DNA of 20,245 nucleotides, from the NCBI GenBank assembly GCA_029068025.1, contig JAIEDJ010000079.1, forward strand, positions 1 through 20,245, in the 5' to 3' direction. Both the position numbers and the translations under genes were made by a program. Below, one piece after another: positions 6,478 to 14,559 of the stretch. Below the pieces are notes generated by a model, which was not told where the DNA came from, searched no databases, and saw nothing but the letters and a program-made list of their open reading frames with translations. How positions within the stretch are numbered: the stretch's first letter is position 1; each line of letters begins with the position of its first letter. The DNA comes from Oscillospiraceae bacterium. Its GTDB lineage: Bacteria; Bacillota; Clostridia; Oscillospirales; Ruminococcaceae.

Positions 6478-6540
6478 TGTTCAATTTGATATTATTTTAT
6501 ATGACCAGATCAACATGACAAAAGCGGCACAAAGCCCTCA

Positions 6541-6729
6541 AGCCAAGATCAACATTGTAAATACGCATGAGAAATTTCAAAAAGCAAGCATCGAAACGGA
6601 ACGGAGCGCCGAAGGCGCGAAGTGAGTATTCGATGCTTGGCTAGTGCGGTGCGAAGCACCGCACGGTTTTGAAATTTCTTTTTAGATAACTTAACTATCG
6701 TCAACATTCCAAAACCAGCCGAGATCAAC
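6541..6729 (-). repeat. nested palindromic intergenic element, copy 3 (most complete)
   Basis: On the minus strand GTTGATCTCGGCT (6729-6717) comes first, and GTTGATCTTGGCT (6553-6541) closes the element as a direct repeat. Between them are perfect 13-base outer arms (6679-6667 and 6582-6570, AGAAATTTCAAAA type) and a 9-bp hairpin (6664-6644). Then come CTAGCCA, a 10-bp inner stem (6638-6629 with 6595-6586), and inside it a 5-bp GCGCC-GAA-GGCGC hairpin (6606-6618). The first direct repeat supplies the TGA stop of the MocR gene. Confidence 0.75.
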
Positions 6730-8059
6730 TTTTTAAAGCCGCCGCAAGCCTTTCCTCGCTTGCTCCCGCGTAGTTCACGACATAAAGATCACTCGGGCAT
6801 ATCTGCCGATCGGAATAGTATTCCCCAAGCGGCGTGATCTTTATGCCGCACTCCGCGCCCTTTTCAATGACCGCGTCCGCGCCCTCGGGGATCCTCGCGG
6901 TAAAATGCAGCCCCGCGTTGTTTTCTTCGCAGATCTCCGCCCCCAAAAACCGCATGATAAACGCCGCCGTAAGCTCCCCGATCCGCTTATACCGCTTTCT
7001 GCTGCGGTTTATATGCCGCTCGAAATATCCGTCCGCGATAAATTTCGCGAGCGTATACTGCTCAAACGCAGGCACGGGACACGCGTAGAACCCCAGCCGC
7101 TCGCGCCACAGTCCGTAAAGCTCTTCGGAAAGACACATATAGCTGATACGCACCGACGGCGCGATAGTCCGTGAAAACGTGTTCACATAGATCACACTCC
7201 CGGCGCTGTCCATCGCGAACATTCCCGGGACAATACCGCCGCCGCAGAACTCGCTGTCATAGTCGTCCTCGATGATAAAGCCGCCGCTGTTCTCCGCGTA
7301 TTGCAGAATCTCGCGGCGGCGCGTTTCCGGCATAACGATACCCGTCGGAAAATGGTGCGCGGGTGAGATATGCGCAACGTCAATGCGCTTTTCCGCAAGC
7401 TCCGCCGCGCTCATGCCCGACCCGTCCAGCGGAATAAATTCAAACTCCACACCGTTCAGCGCGTATATTCTCGGCAGCTTCTCAAATCCCGGATCCTCTA
7501 TCCCATAGCGCTTGTCACGTCCCAGCAGCCGTATCAGCAGATCATACAGATATTCCGTTCCCGCGCCGATGATAATACGCTCCGGCGGCTGACGAAATCC
7601 CCTCGCGCGGTACAGATACCCCGAGACCGCGCGGCGCAGCTCCATTGCCCCGCCGGCGGTCACGGGCTGGAGCAGCGCTGTATCCTTTTCGAGGATCACC
7701 GACCGCATAAGCCGCGTCCATACCGAAAACGGAAACAGCTCCGCGTTCGCCGAACCTTCCGGGCTCTCATCATCGGACAAAGAGCCGTCATCAATACGAT
7801 CCTCATCGCCGGAAGACACACGCTCCCCGCCGTACTGCACATAATATCCGCTGCGCTGCCTTGCACGGACATACCCCTCCGCGATAAGCTGAGAATAAGC
7901 GTTCTCCACGGTGATGACACTTACGCTGCGGCTCTCGGCAAGAGCGCGCTTAGAGGGCAGCTTTTCGCCCTCGCGCATTTTCCCCGAGAGAATATCATCG
8001 CGTATGCTTTCATACAGCTGTTCATACAAAGGCAGAGCCTTATCCTTTTTCTTAGGCAT
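6725..8059 (-). CDS. MocR/PdxR-type GntR regulator with aminotransferase-like domain
   Basis: 444 residues from ATG 8059-8057, chosen because GGAG lies 7 bases upstream and the next residues PLYEQLYESIRDDILSG begin a GntR winged helix; the frame is open further upstream but only across the neighbouring gene. The HTH spans about 1-75. A class I aminotransferase-like fold follows, with EDPGFEKLPRIY, ISPAHHFPTG and FIIEDDYDSEF. These proteins usually bind PLP and control vitamin B6 or amino-acid genes. The motif that normally holds the PLP lysine (FSKT) reads FSRTIAPSVRISY, with Arg297 in place of Lys. The start is 4 bases after the radical-SAM stop, implying coupling. The adjacent ECF gene is a plausible target. 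Confidence 0.9.
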   Translation of the reverse strand: MPKKKDKALPLYEQLYESIRDDILSGKMREGEKLPSKRALAESRSVSVITVENAYSQLIAEGYVRARQRSGYYVQYGGERVSSGDEDRIDDGSLSDDESPEGSANAELFPFSVWTRLMRSVILEKDTALLQPVTAGGAMELRRAVSGYLYRARGFRQPPERIIIGAGTEYLYDLLIRLLGRDKRYGIEDPGFEKLPRIYALNGVEFEFIPLDGSGMSAAELAEKRIDVAHISPAHHFPTGIVMPETRRREILQYAENSGGFIIEDDYDSEFCGGGIVPGMFAMDSAGSVIYVNTFSRTIAPSVRISYMCLSEELYGLWRERLGFYACPVPAFEQYTLAKFIADGYFERHINRSRKRYKRIGELTAAFIMRFLGAEICEENNAGLHFTARIPEGADAVIEKGAECGIKITPLGEYYSDRQICPSDLYVVNYAGASEERLAAALKS

Positions 8060-8063
8060 TGGT

Positions 8064-8972
8064 TTACTCCGTAAATTTTCTTCCCTGAAACATGTCCATA
8101 TCCGCCATGCGCTTGTCCAGACCGCCCAGCACGGCGATCTTGTCGCGGCTCCACAGCGGCGCGGCAAGCAGCGTCTTGTCTCCGTCACCCGTAACGCGTT
8201 CGATCACGGTCTCGGGCGGTATCAGCTCCAGCTGCCGCGCGGCGATATCGATGTACTCGTCCCGTTCAAGCGGAACATATTCTCCGCGCTCGTACATCTC
8301 ACAAAGCCGCGTTCCCTTGAGAACGTGCGCCGAGTGTATTTTAAGTCCGTCCGGACGCAGCTGCCCGATCCTCCGCGCGGTCTCGATCATCATTGAAGCG
8401 TCCTCGCCCGGCAGTCCGTTTATTATGTGAACGCACACGCGGATATCATGCGCCTTAAGCAAATTATATCCGCTCAGAAAATCCGCGTAGGTATGCCCCC
8501 TGTTGATGATCATTGCAGTTTTGTCGTGAATAGTCTGTAAGCCCAGTTCCACGGTAAGCGGCAGATCAGACCCGGATAATATCCGCGCCTTTTCCACGTC
8601 CATACAATCGGGGCGCGTAGCTATCGAAACCGCGAACGCTCCGCACTCCCGCGCCTCGCTAAGCAGCCCGGAAAGCCGCTCGGCGCTGCAAAACGTGTTG
8701 CTGCCGATACCGTAATACATCAATAATTTCGCGTTCGGGTCTTTTTTGAGGATCCTTTCGCGCTCTGCGTCGAACTGCTCCCGAACAGAGCGCGTATCGC
8801 GCGGCGCTTGGGCACAGAAAATACAGCCGCCCTCTCCGTTCTTGATATGCGGACATGACAGCCCCACGTCCACGGTCGCCTTGTAAACGCGGCAGCCGTA
8901 CATATGCTTGTTGTGATAGTTAAGCGTATGATACCTCTTGTTGTCATCCGAAAAAGCAAACCCGCTCGTCAT
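8064..8972 (-). CDS. TIGR01212/YhcC-type radical SAM protein
   Basis: 302 residues. The start KRYHTLNYHNKHMYGCRVYK and the cysteines C40, C50 and C53 (CPHI...GGCIFC) match the YhcC/TIGR01212 family, whose cluster spacing differs from the common CxxxCxxC. The Cys residues should hold a 4Fe-4S cluster that cleaves S-adenosylmethionine. Further family features are LLMYYGIGSNTF, SIATRPDC, VELGLQTIHDKTAMIINRGH and HIINGLPGED. The substrate is not established, to my knowledge. The ATG overlaps the mfd stop by 4 bases (ATGA), and the mocR gene starts 4 bases after its own stop, so the three are translationally linked. Confidence 0.92.
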   Translation of the reverse strand: MTSGFAFSDDNKRYHTLNYHNKHMYGCRVYKATVDVGLSCPHIKNGEGGCIFCAQAPRDTRSVREQFDAERERILKKDPNAKLLMYYGIGSNTFCSAERLSGLLSEARECGAFAVSIATRPDCMDVEKARILSGSDLPLTVELGLQTIHDKTAMIINRGHTYADFLSGYNLLKAHDIRVCVHIINGLPGEDASMMIETARRIGQLRPDGLKIHSAHVLKGTRLCEMYERGEYVPLERDEYIDIAARQLELIPPETVIERVTGDGDKTLLAAPLWSRDKIAVLGGLDKRMADMDMFQGRKFTE

Positions 8973-11900
8973 CTGACGCTCTCCCCTGCCTTTTCTGATG
9001 CCGCCGCGCCGTCCATCGCCGTAATGACCGTTCTCATCACGTCCAGAGCGCTTTCGTTCTTTCCGACCGCGACCAGCATACGCGCTCTGCCAACCGTTTC
9101 CAGCCGCATTTTCTTCCCGACCGCTTTAGTGACAGCGGACAGCTTTGCCATGTCGAATTTACTCATATAAAACGCCAGATCATCACCCGCCTGCGAGATC
9201 TCCGAGATCCCCGACATTGAAGCCATATTCCTCAGCCTTGCCACGTCGATAAGCCCCAGCACCGACTGCGGCGGATCTCCGTAACGGTCGATCAGCTCGT
9301 CGGTTATATCGGAAGCGTCCTCTGAGGTCGCGATACGCGCGATCTTGCGGTAACAATCTACGCGCTGTGCCTGATTGGATATATAATTTTCGGGAATAAA
9401 CGCGTTTATCCGTATATCCACAAGACACTCGTCCTTGTGGACGTTCTTTTCGCCGCGTTCCTCGCGCACCGCCTCGTCCAGCAGCTGCAAATACATATCA
9501 TACCCGACGTTCGCGAGATGTCCGCTTTGAGAAGACCCAAGAATGTTTCCCGCGCCGCGTATCTCCAGATCGCGGAGCGCGATACGGAATCCGCTGCCGA
9601 ACTGCGTGAACTCGCGTATAGCGTCCAGTCTGCGCTGAGAGATCTCCGAGAGCACCTTTCCGGGACGGAACGTAAAATAAGCATACGCGCGCTTGTTTGT
9701 GCGCCCCACGCGCCCTCTCAGCTGATGGAGCTGCGCCAGACCCATATAATCCGCGTTCTCTATAATGAGCGTGTTGACGTTCGGAACGTCCACGCCCGTT
9801 TCGATAATTGTAGTGCAGACAAGAACATCCAGCTCGCCGTCAAGCAGCCTTCTCCAGACCTCCAGCAGCTCGTCCTCGGACATTCTTCCGTGCGCCACCC
9901 CGACAGTAGCCCCGGGCAGCATTTGCTGCAGCTTATCCGCGCACTTGTAAATGGATTCTATTCTGTTATGAATATAGTAGACCTGTCCGTTCCGGCGAAG
10001 CTCCTTCTGAATAGCCTGCAAAATAACACCGTCGTCATGCTCGATAACATAGCTTGCCACGGGCTGTCTGTCCTGCGGCGGCTCGTCAAGCACGCTCATA
10101 TCGCGGATACCGCTCATCGCCATATTCAGCGTTCGCGGAATAGGCGTTGCCGACAGCGAAAGGATGTCCACGCCGCTGAAATTCTCCTTGAACTTATCCT
10201 TGTGAGCCACGCCGAACCGCTGCTCCTCATCAATGATGACCAGCCCCAGATCCTTGAACTTAACGTCGTTCTGAATAATACGGTGAGTGCCGATGACCAT
10301 GTCGATACGCCCCGACGCAAGCCCGCGCAGTATCTCCTTCTGCTCGGAAGCGCTCTTATACCGCGACAGCAGCGCGATGTTTATCGGAAATCCCTCCATG
10401 CGTCCGCTTGCCGTCTGATAGTGCTGCCACGCGAGCACGGTGGTAGGCGCAAGCAGCGCGCACTGCTTTCCCGTTTCCACACACTTGAACGCCGCGCGGA
10501 GCGCCACCTCGGTCTTGCCGAAGCCCACGTCGCCGCACAGCAGCCTTTCCATAGGCTGCGGGCGCTGCATATCCGCCTTGATCTCGTCTATGCAGCGAAG
10601 CTGAGAATCCGTCTCGATATACGCGAAATGCTGCTCAAAGTCTTCCTGTAAAACGTCGTCCTCGGGGAACGCGAACCCCTGCGACTTCATGCGCTTTCCG
10701 TACAGCTCGATAAGCTCCGCCGCCATCTCCTTCGCGGCAGCCTTCGCCTTTGCCTTGGATTTAGTCCACGCCTCGGAATTCAGCTTGTTGAGCTTAACAG
10801 TAGACGCGTCGCCTGTGCCGATATAGCGTGACACCAAGTCAAGCTGCGTTACGGGAACGTGCAGCACGTCCGCGCCGGCGTATTTTATGCGGATATAGTC
10901 CTTTGAAACGCCTCCCGCGTCGATCTTGTGAACTCCGTCGAATACTCCGATCCCGTGCGAATAGTGAACGACCAGATCACCGATGGAGATATCCTCCAAC
11001 GAGCGTATCTCCTCGCCCTTCTTCTTTTTGGGAGCCTTGCGCCGCTCGGCGTGTACCGCCGTATGAGTAAACACGCACAGCCCCGCTTCAAGGTATTGGA
11101 ATCCCGCCGAGAGAGTGCCTTTCGCGACAACGACTTTTCCCGGGATAACGTCCGCGGGATCCTTGTAGTATTCCGCGTTGAAGCCGTCATCCTTAAGATC
11201 TTGCGCGAGATTGACCGCGCCCTTCTCCGTTCCCGCGAAGATAAAGCAGCAGGCTTTCTTTTCAAGATAGCCGCGCAGTTCGTCCTCGAGAACCTTGTAT
11301 TCACCGCCCCACGGCGCGTTCTGAACAGTTCCCCGGGCGTTGATGATAGTCCCGAGCTCCATTCCTCCGCCGCGCACGAACGAGTCAAAGTAAACGCGCG
11401 TTCTGCCGTCCAGCGCAGAATACAGCTCCGCCTTAGTCATCTGAAAACGGTCAAGCCCCTTGCATATCTTTCCGTCGTCGGTGAGTATCTTGAGATCCTC
11501 CGTATGCTGCAGCGATGCCGCGCGGAAGCTCTCCCGCACCGAGGTATTCTCGCAGACGAACACCCTGTCCGTGTAGTCGAACACAGTCGCTTCTTCATCA
11601 TAGCACAGCGGAAAAAATCTGTCCATACTGAACAGCTCCAGCCCGCCGCGCAGCTTTTTTACGTCCTCGGTGAGCCGATCACGAACAGCGTCCGCTTTCT
11701 TGGAGCGGATCTTCTTTACAAGGCTCTCTATCTTCTCACAAAGTATCTTCTTACTGTCAAAAAGCGTCTCCGCAGCGGGAGATATCTCTATGCTTTCCAG
11801 CGAACGGGTTCTGCGCTGACTTTCCGGATCAAATTCATAAAGACTGTCGATACTGTCGCCCCACAGCTCCACGCGGTAAGGCGCGGCATTGCCCGGCGAA

Positions 11901-12469
11901 AAGATATCCACGATACCGCCGCGCACTGAGTACTGCCCCGCGCCCTCAACCATATCCGCGCGTGAATAACCCGCCGCGTTAAGGCGCTCGGCAAGCGTTT
12001 CCACAGAGATCTCGCCGTCCGAGGACAGCGTGATAGTGCGCCTGATAAGCTCTGCTTTAGGTATGGTGAACTGCGCCGCAGCGGCAGCCGAGCAAACGAC
12101 CGCCTTGCAGCCGCCGTTCAGCAGCGCGTTCAACGCATAGATCCGCTTGTGCTCATACTCGCGCGAAGCCGAACCCGAATCACTGAGCATAAGATCCTTT
12201 TCGGGATACAGCAGAACTGTGTTTTCACATGCCATCATATTTATATCCAGACACAGCTTCTGCGCCTCGCCCTCGCTCTCCGCGATAACCAGAGAGGTCT
12301 GCTTCTCATTAAGCAGCGCCGAGATAAAATGCGCCTTGTGTATATGCGAAACGCCCGTTACAAGAGCGGGCAGCACCCGGGCTCCGGGCAACAGGTTATT
12401 GCTTTCAAGATATTTCTGCAGCCGCGCAAAATCGGAGTTCTGCCGCGCCGCGTTAATAAAGAAATTCAT
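8969..12469 (-). CDS. mfd: transcription-repair coupling factor
   Basis: 1166 residues, normal length. Mfd pushes stalled RNA polymerase off damaged DNA and recruits UvrA. Visible order: a UvrB-like N-terminal module (about 1-350), an RNA-polymerase-interacting CarD-like domain around 490-560 (IGDLVVHYSHGIGVFDG), a RecG-like motor with Walker A GDVGFGKTEVA near 650, a DEEQ box near 746, LSATPIPRTLNMAMSG, and motif VI QLRGRVGRTNKRAYAY. The C-terminal D7 domain lies about 1000-1150. The ATG has GAGGGG upstream. It lies behind pth, a common Firmicute arrangement. The stop overlaps the radical-SAM start. Confidence 0.97.
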   Translation of the reverse strand: MNFFINAARQNSDFARLQKYLESNNLLPGARVLPALVTGVSHIHKAHFISALLNEKQTSLVIAESEGEAQKLCLDINMMACENTVLLYPEKDLMLSDSGSASREYEHKRIYALNALLNGGCKAVVCSAAAAAQFTIPKAELIRRTITLSSDGEISVETLAERLNAAGYSRADMVEGAGQYSVRGGIVDIFSPGNAAPYRVELWGDSIDSLYEFDPESQRRTRSLESIEISPAAETLFDSKKILCEKIESLVKKIRSKKADAVRDRLTEDVKKLRGGLELFSMDRFFPLCYDEEATVFDYTDRVFVCENTSVRESFRAASLQHTEDLKILTDDGKICKGLDRFQMTKAELYSALDGRTRVYFDSFVRGGGMELGTIINARGTVQNAPWGGEYKVLEDELRGYLEKKACCFIFAGTEKGAVNLAQDLKDDGFNAEYYKDPADVIPGKVVVAKGTLSAGFQYLEAGLCVFTHTAVHAERRKAPKKKKGEEIRSLEDISIGDLVVHYSHGIGVFDGVHKIDAGGVSKDYIRIKYAGADVLHVPVTQLDLVSRYIGTGDASTVKLNKLNSEAWTKSKAKAKAAAKEMAAELIELYGKRMKSQGFAFPEDDVLQEDFEQHFAYIETDSQLRCIDEIKADMQRPQPMERLLCGDVGFGKTEVALRAAFKCVETGKQCALLAPTTVLAWQHYQTASGRMEGFPINIALLSRYKSASEQKEILRGLASGRIDMVIGTHRIIQNDVKFKDLGLVIIDEEQRFGVAHKDKFKENFSGVDILSLSATPIPRTLNMAMSGIRDMSVLDEPPQDRQPVASYVIEHDDGVILQAIQKELRRNGQVYYIHNRIESIYKCADKLQQMLPGATVGVAHGRMSEDELLEVWRRLLDGELDVLVCTTIIETGVDVPNVNTLIIENADYMGLAQLHQLRGRVGRTNKRAYAYFTFRPGKVLSEISQRRLDAIREFTQFGSGFRIALRDLEIRGAGNILGSSQSGHLANVGYDMYLQLLDEAVREERGEKNVHKDECLVDIRINAFIPENYISNQAQRVDCYRKIARIATSEDASDITDELIDRYGDPPQSVLGLIDVARLRNMASMSGISEISQAGDDLAFYMSKFDMAKLSAVTKAVGKKMRLETVGRARMLVAVGKNESALDVMRTVITAMDGAAASEKAGESVR

Positions 12470-12518
12470 TTGATCCCCTCTTAGAAACTTTCCACATAGC
12501 CGCTCAACGCATTTCCGG

Positions 12519-12821
12519 CTATGCGGACAGGTTCTTACTTATTTTAGCGGCTGCTTCCGAATACATAACGCTGTTGATCATCGGAAACCCCGGCGGCAGC
12601 TCAGCCATAGCGTCTCCCGCCGCGCGGTAATATCCGCCGTCAAGACTTTCCCCGTCAAGCTTATTCACGTCAAACAGAACAAGACACAAACTATTGCCGT
12701 TCTTGTGAGTAAATATTATCTTGTTTAAAAATATCCCATCTTCATCGGAAGGTCTGCTTGTCACCGCAACATCAGCAAGCCAGCTCCCGAGAGCCTTCTC
12801 ACGTTCAAGATTCCTATCCAT
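12519..12821 (-). CDS. unknown 100-residue protein between pth and mfd
   Basis: The product starts MDRNLEREKALGSWLADV, has a strand-like centre (LNKIIFTHKNGNSLCLVLFD) and ends in a short helix. There is no signal peptide or membrane segment. I do not recognise a family. The ATG lies 7 bases after the pth stop with no strong SD, so translation may be coupled to pth; the mfd start is 49 bases further on. The conserved-looking operon position and good codon texture favour a real gene. Confidence 0.6.
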   Translation of the reverse strand: MDRNLEREKALGSWLADVAVTSRPSDEDGIFLNKIIFTHKNGNSLCLVLFDVNKLDGESLDGGYYRAAGDAMAELPPGFPMINSVMYSEAAAKISKNLSA

Positions 12822-12828
12822 AATATAT

Positions 12829-13455
12829 TCACGAATTAAACTTGTTCATAGCCTCGTCGGTCTTGCCCGCGACCATAAGCTCCAGCGCCGAAACGGCATT
12901 GTCAAAGCAAGCCTCGAGCTTTTCGCCGTCCTCCTTCTTGAAATGCCCGAGCACCCAGTCGGCGAGCGGATAATCCTTGTGCGGCTTTGCGCCCACCCCC
13001 ATCTTGATTCTCGGGAACATATCGCTCCCCGAAAGGTAGATTATGCTCTTTATTCCGTTGTGACCGCCGTCGCTGCCCTTGCGCCGAATACGCAGCTTTC
13101 CGGGTTCAAGCGAGATATCGTCAAACACTATGATTGTACGCTCGGGCGGTATCTTATAGAAGTTCATCGCCTCGGTGACCGCCTCGCCGCTGTTGTTCAT
13201 AAAGGTAGTGGGCTTCATAATAAAGCAGCGCTTTCCGGAGATCACGCCGTCGCAGGTGAGCGACTTGAATTTCAGCTTTTTGCAGTTCAGCTTGTACTTC
13301 TCGCAAAGCGTATCCACGGTCATAAAACCTATGTTGTGGCGCGTGTTTTCGTACTGCGTTCCGGGATTCCCAAGCCCGCAGATAATGTATTCCACCGCGC
13401 CCGCAGGCTCGGGGTTCTTGCTTTCAAGCTGCTTGAATATATCGAAAACGGACAT
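12829..13455 (-). CDS. pth: peptidyl-tRNA hydrolase
   Basis: 208 residues. It releases peptidyl groups from tRNAs dropped by ribosomes. Family motifs are GLGNPGTQYENTRHNIGF, with Asn30 and catalytic His40 (His20 in the E. coli enzyme), KPTTFMNNSGEAV, and FDDISLEPGKLRIRRKGSDG followed by GHNGIKSI. A 20-residue N-terminal extension precedes the usual start. It appears genuine, because AAGGAG lies just upstream of this ATG. The leader immediately borders the fold-back element at 13501-13943, and no clear promoter is visible between them. It heads the probable pth-unknown-mfd-radical SAM-mocR operon. Confidence 0.96.
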   Translation of the reverse strand: MSVFDIFKQLESKNPEPAGAVEYIICGLGNPGTQYENTRHNIGFMTVDTLCEKYKLNCKKLKFKSLTCDGVISGKRCFIMKPTTFMNNSGEAVTEAMNFYKIPPERTIIVFDDISLEPGKLRIRRKGSDGGHNGIKSIIYLSGSDMFPRIKMGVGAKPHKDYPLADWVLGHFKKEDGEKLEACFDNAVSALELMVAGKTDEAMNKFNS

Positions 13456-13500
13456 TTTGTGCTCCTTGTTATAAATTAAAAATTTGTAGGCTCTTTAAAA

Positions 13501-13943
13501 GTTAAAAACCGGGATTCCAAAGGGTGACTCCCCCGTGGGGGAGATGTCACGAAGTGACAGAGGGGCTGACCGACAGACCTAGTCCCTTTGGCGGGGTTTG
13601 GGGCAGAGCCCCAATGGGGTTTGGGGCAAAGCCCCAACATAAAGTAACCAGCCGCGGAGCGCTGAGAACGCTGTTAAATCTCCAAACTCGCGAAGCGAGG
13701 AGGAGATTTAACAGTCGTTCGCAGCGCGGAGCGGCGTTGACAAGATCAACCTTTACGGCTGAAGCTACTGCGACGGCAATTCCGTCGAAGTTCACAGTTC
13801 CTACAACCGGATAGGTAATGCAAAGGGCTCGCCGCTCCGCGGCTGGTGATATTATGGTGGGGCTCTGGTCTGTCGGTCAGCCCCTCTGTCACTTCGTGAC
13901 ATCTCCCCCGGGGGAGTCACCCTTTGGAATCCCGGTTTTTAAC
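13501..13943. repeat. ~443 bp fold-back element with 77-bp inverted arms
   Basis: The left arm (13501-13579) and right arm (13867-13943) are reverse complements over 77 bases, apart from a 2-base GT insertion in the left arm. Similarity continues more weakly outward on both sides, reaching the pth leader. Inside are a second inverted pair, ACCAGCCGCGGAGCG (13647-13661) with its complement (13833-13847), and a 13-bp stem at 13671-13683 / 13702-13714 holding a small CTCGC-GAA-GCGAG hairpin. A 23-base tandem pair lies at 13593-13638. No protein is credible inside. It looks like a non-autonomous mobile or structural element. Confidence 0.85.
13593..13638. repeat. tandem 23-base duplication inside the fold-back element
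   Basis: The unit GGGGTTTGGGGC(A/G)-rich-GCCCCAA occurs at 13593-13615 and again at 13616-13638 with two base differences. Each unit can fold into a GGGGC/GCCCC hairpin. Confidence 0.75.
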
Positions 13944-13983
13944 TTTGCGAGAACCTGCTAAATTTTTATTTAACGCGCAAAGC

Positions 13984-14009
13984 CCGTCCGCGAATATGAT
14001 CGCGGACGG
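13984..14009 (-). terminator. hairpin downstream of ohrR, possible terminator
   Basis: CCGTCCGCGA (13984-13993) and TCGCGGACGG (14000-14009) form a perfect 10-bp stem with a 6-base loop. On the minus strand it is followed by GCTTTGCG, a poor T tract. It lies about 110 bases past the ohrR stop and right beside the fold-back element. Confidence 0.5.
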
Positions 14010-14118
14010 TTATTAATGTTTTATTACATTATTTTATCACATTTTCTAACTTTTGTCAACCGCTTTCCGAAAATAACCGCGAAAAAACAACAGACATTTG
14101 CCGACAGCAAGCGCTGTT

Positions 14119-14556
14119 TTATTTCGTCAGTTTTCCGATCACCTCATAAAGCAGATCATAAAGCTCCTTTGCGTTTTGCGGATCAAGCTCCACACACGCG
14201 CCAAGCTGTTCGGGAATGTGAACCGCCCTATTCTTCAGTTCCTCGCCGCTGTCCGTTATCGTAACGATCAGATCACGCTCGTCCTTCTCGGAGCGCCTTC
14301 TCGTCACAAAACCCTTCTCCTCCAGCTTCTTGAGAACCGATGTAAGCGTACCCGAATCAAGATAAAGGTGCTCCCCGATCTCCTTCACACGAAGCTCCTT
14401 GTGCTCCCACATCACCATCATCGTGATATACTGCGTGTAGGTTATCCCGAGTTCATCAAGATACGGCGTATATGCCTTGACTATCTCCTTTGCGCAGACA
14501 TACAGCGGAAAACACAGTTGATTTTCAAGCTTCAGAGCATCATATTTATCACTCAC
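14119..14556 (-). CDS. ohrR: OhrR-type organic-peroxide-sensing MarR repressor
   Basis: 145 residues from a GTG start. The opening LKLENQLCFPLYVCAKEI and ITYTQYITMMVMWE are characteristic of OhrR. Cys15 occupies the position of the reactive cysteine that organic hydroperoxides oxidise. The winged-helix core (EIGEHLYLDSGTLTSVLKKL, then GFVTRRRSEKDERD) follows. The start lies 3 bases after the flavodoxin stop. As last gene of the redox operon it would repress its own promoter through the operator at 15898-15920. The SD is weak, so coupling to flavodoxin translation is likely. Confidence 0.88.
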   Translation of the reverse strand: MSDKYDALKLENQLCFPLYVCAKEIVKAYTPYLDELGITYTQYITMMVMWEHKELRVKEIGEHLYLDSGTLTSVLKKLEEKGFVTRRRSEKDERDLIVTITDSGEELKNRAVHIPEQLGACVELDPQNAKELYDLLYEVIGKLTK

Positions 14557-14559
14557 AGC

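Noticed and set aside
8060..8188. Longer N-terminus for the MocR gene
   Set aside because: The extra 43 residues (MTETRRCLPRRC...) translate the end of the radical-SAM gene in another frame. The internal ATG has a proper SD and starts the HTH domain.
9437..11929. Plus-strand ORFs of 404 and 333 codons opposite mfd
   Set aside because: They mirror mfd, have no SD or promoter, and their composition is that of antisense shadow frames.
13593..13638. CRISPR-like repeat
   Set aside because: There are only two adjacent units with no spacer and no cas gene; it is a simple tandem duplication.
13524..13814. ORFs on both strands inside the fold-back element
   Set aside because: They encode translated palindrome arms and hairpins; there is no SD and no protein-like sequence.
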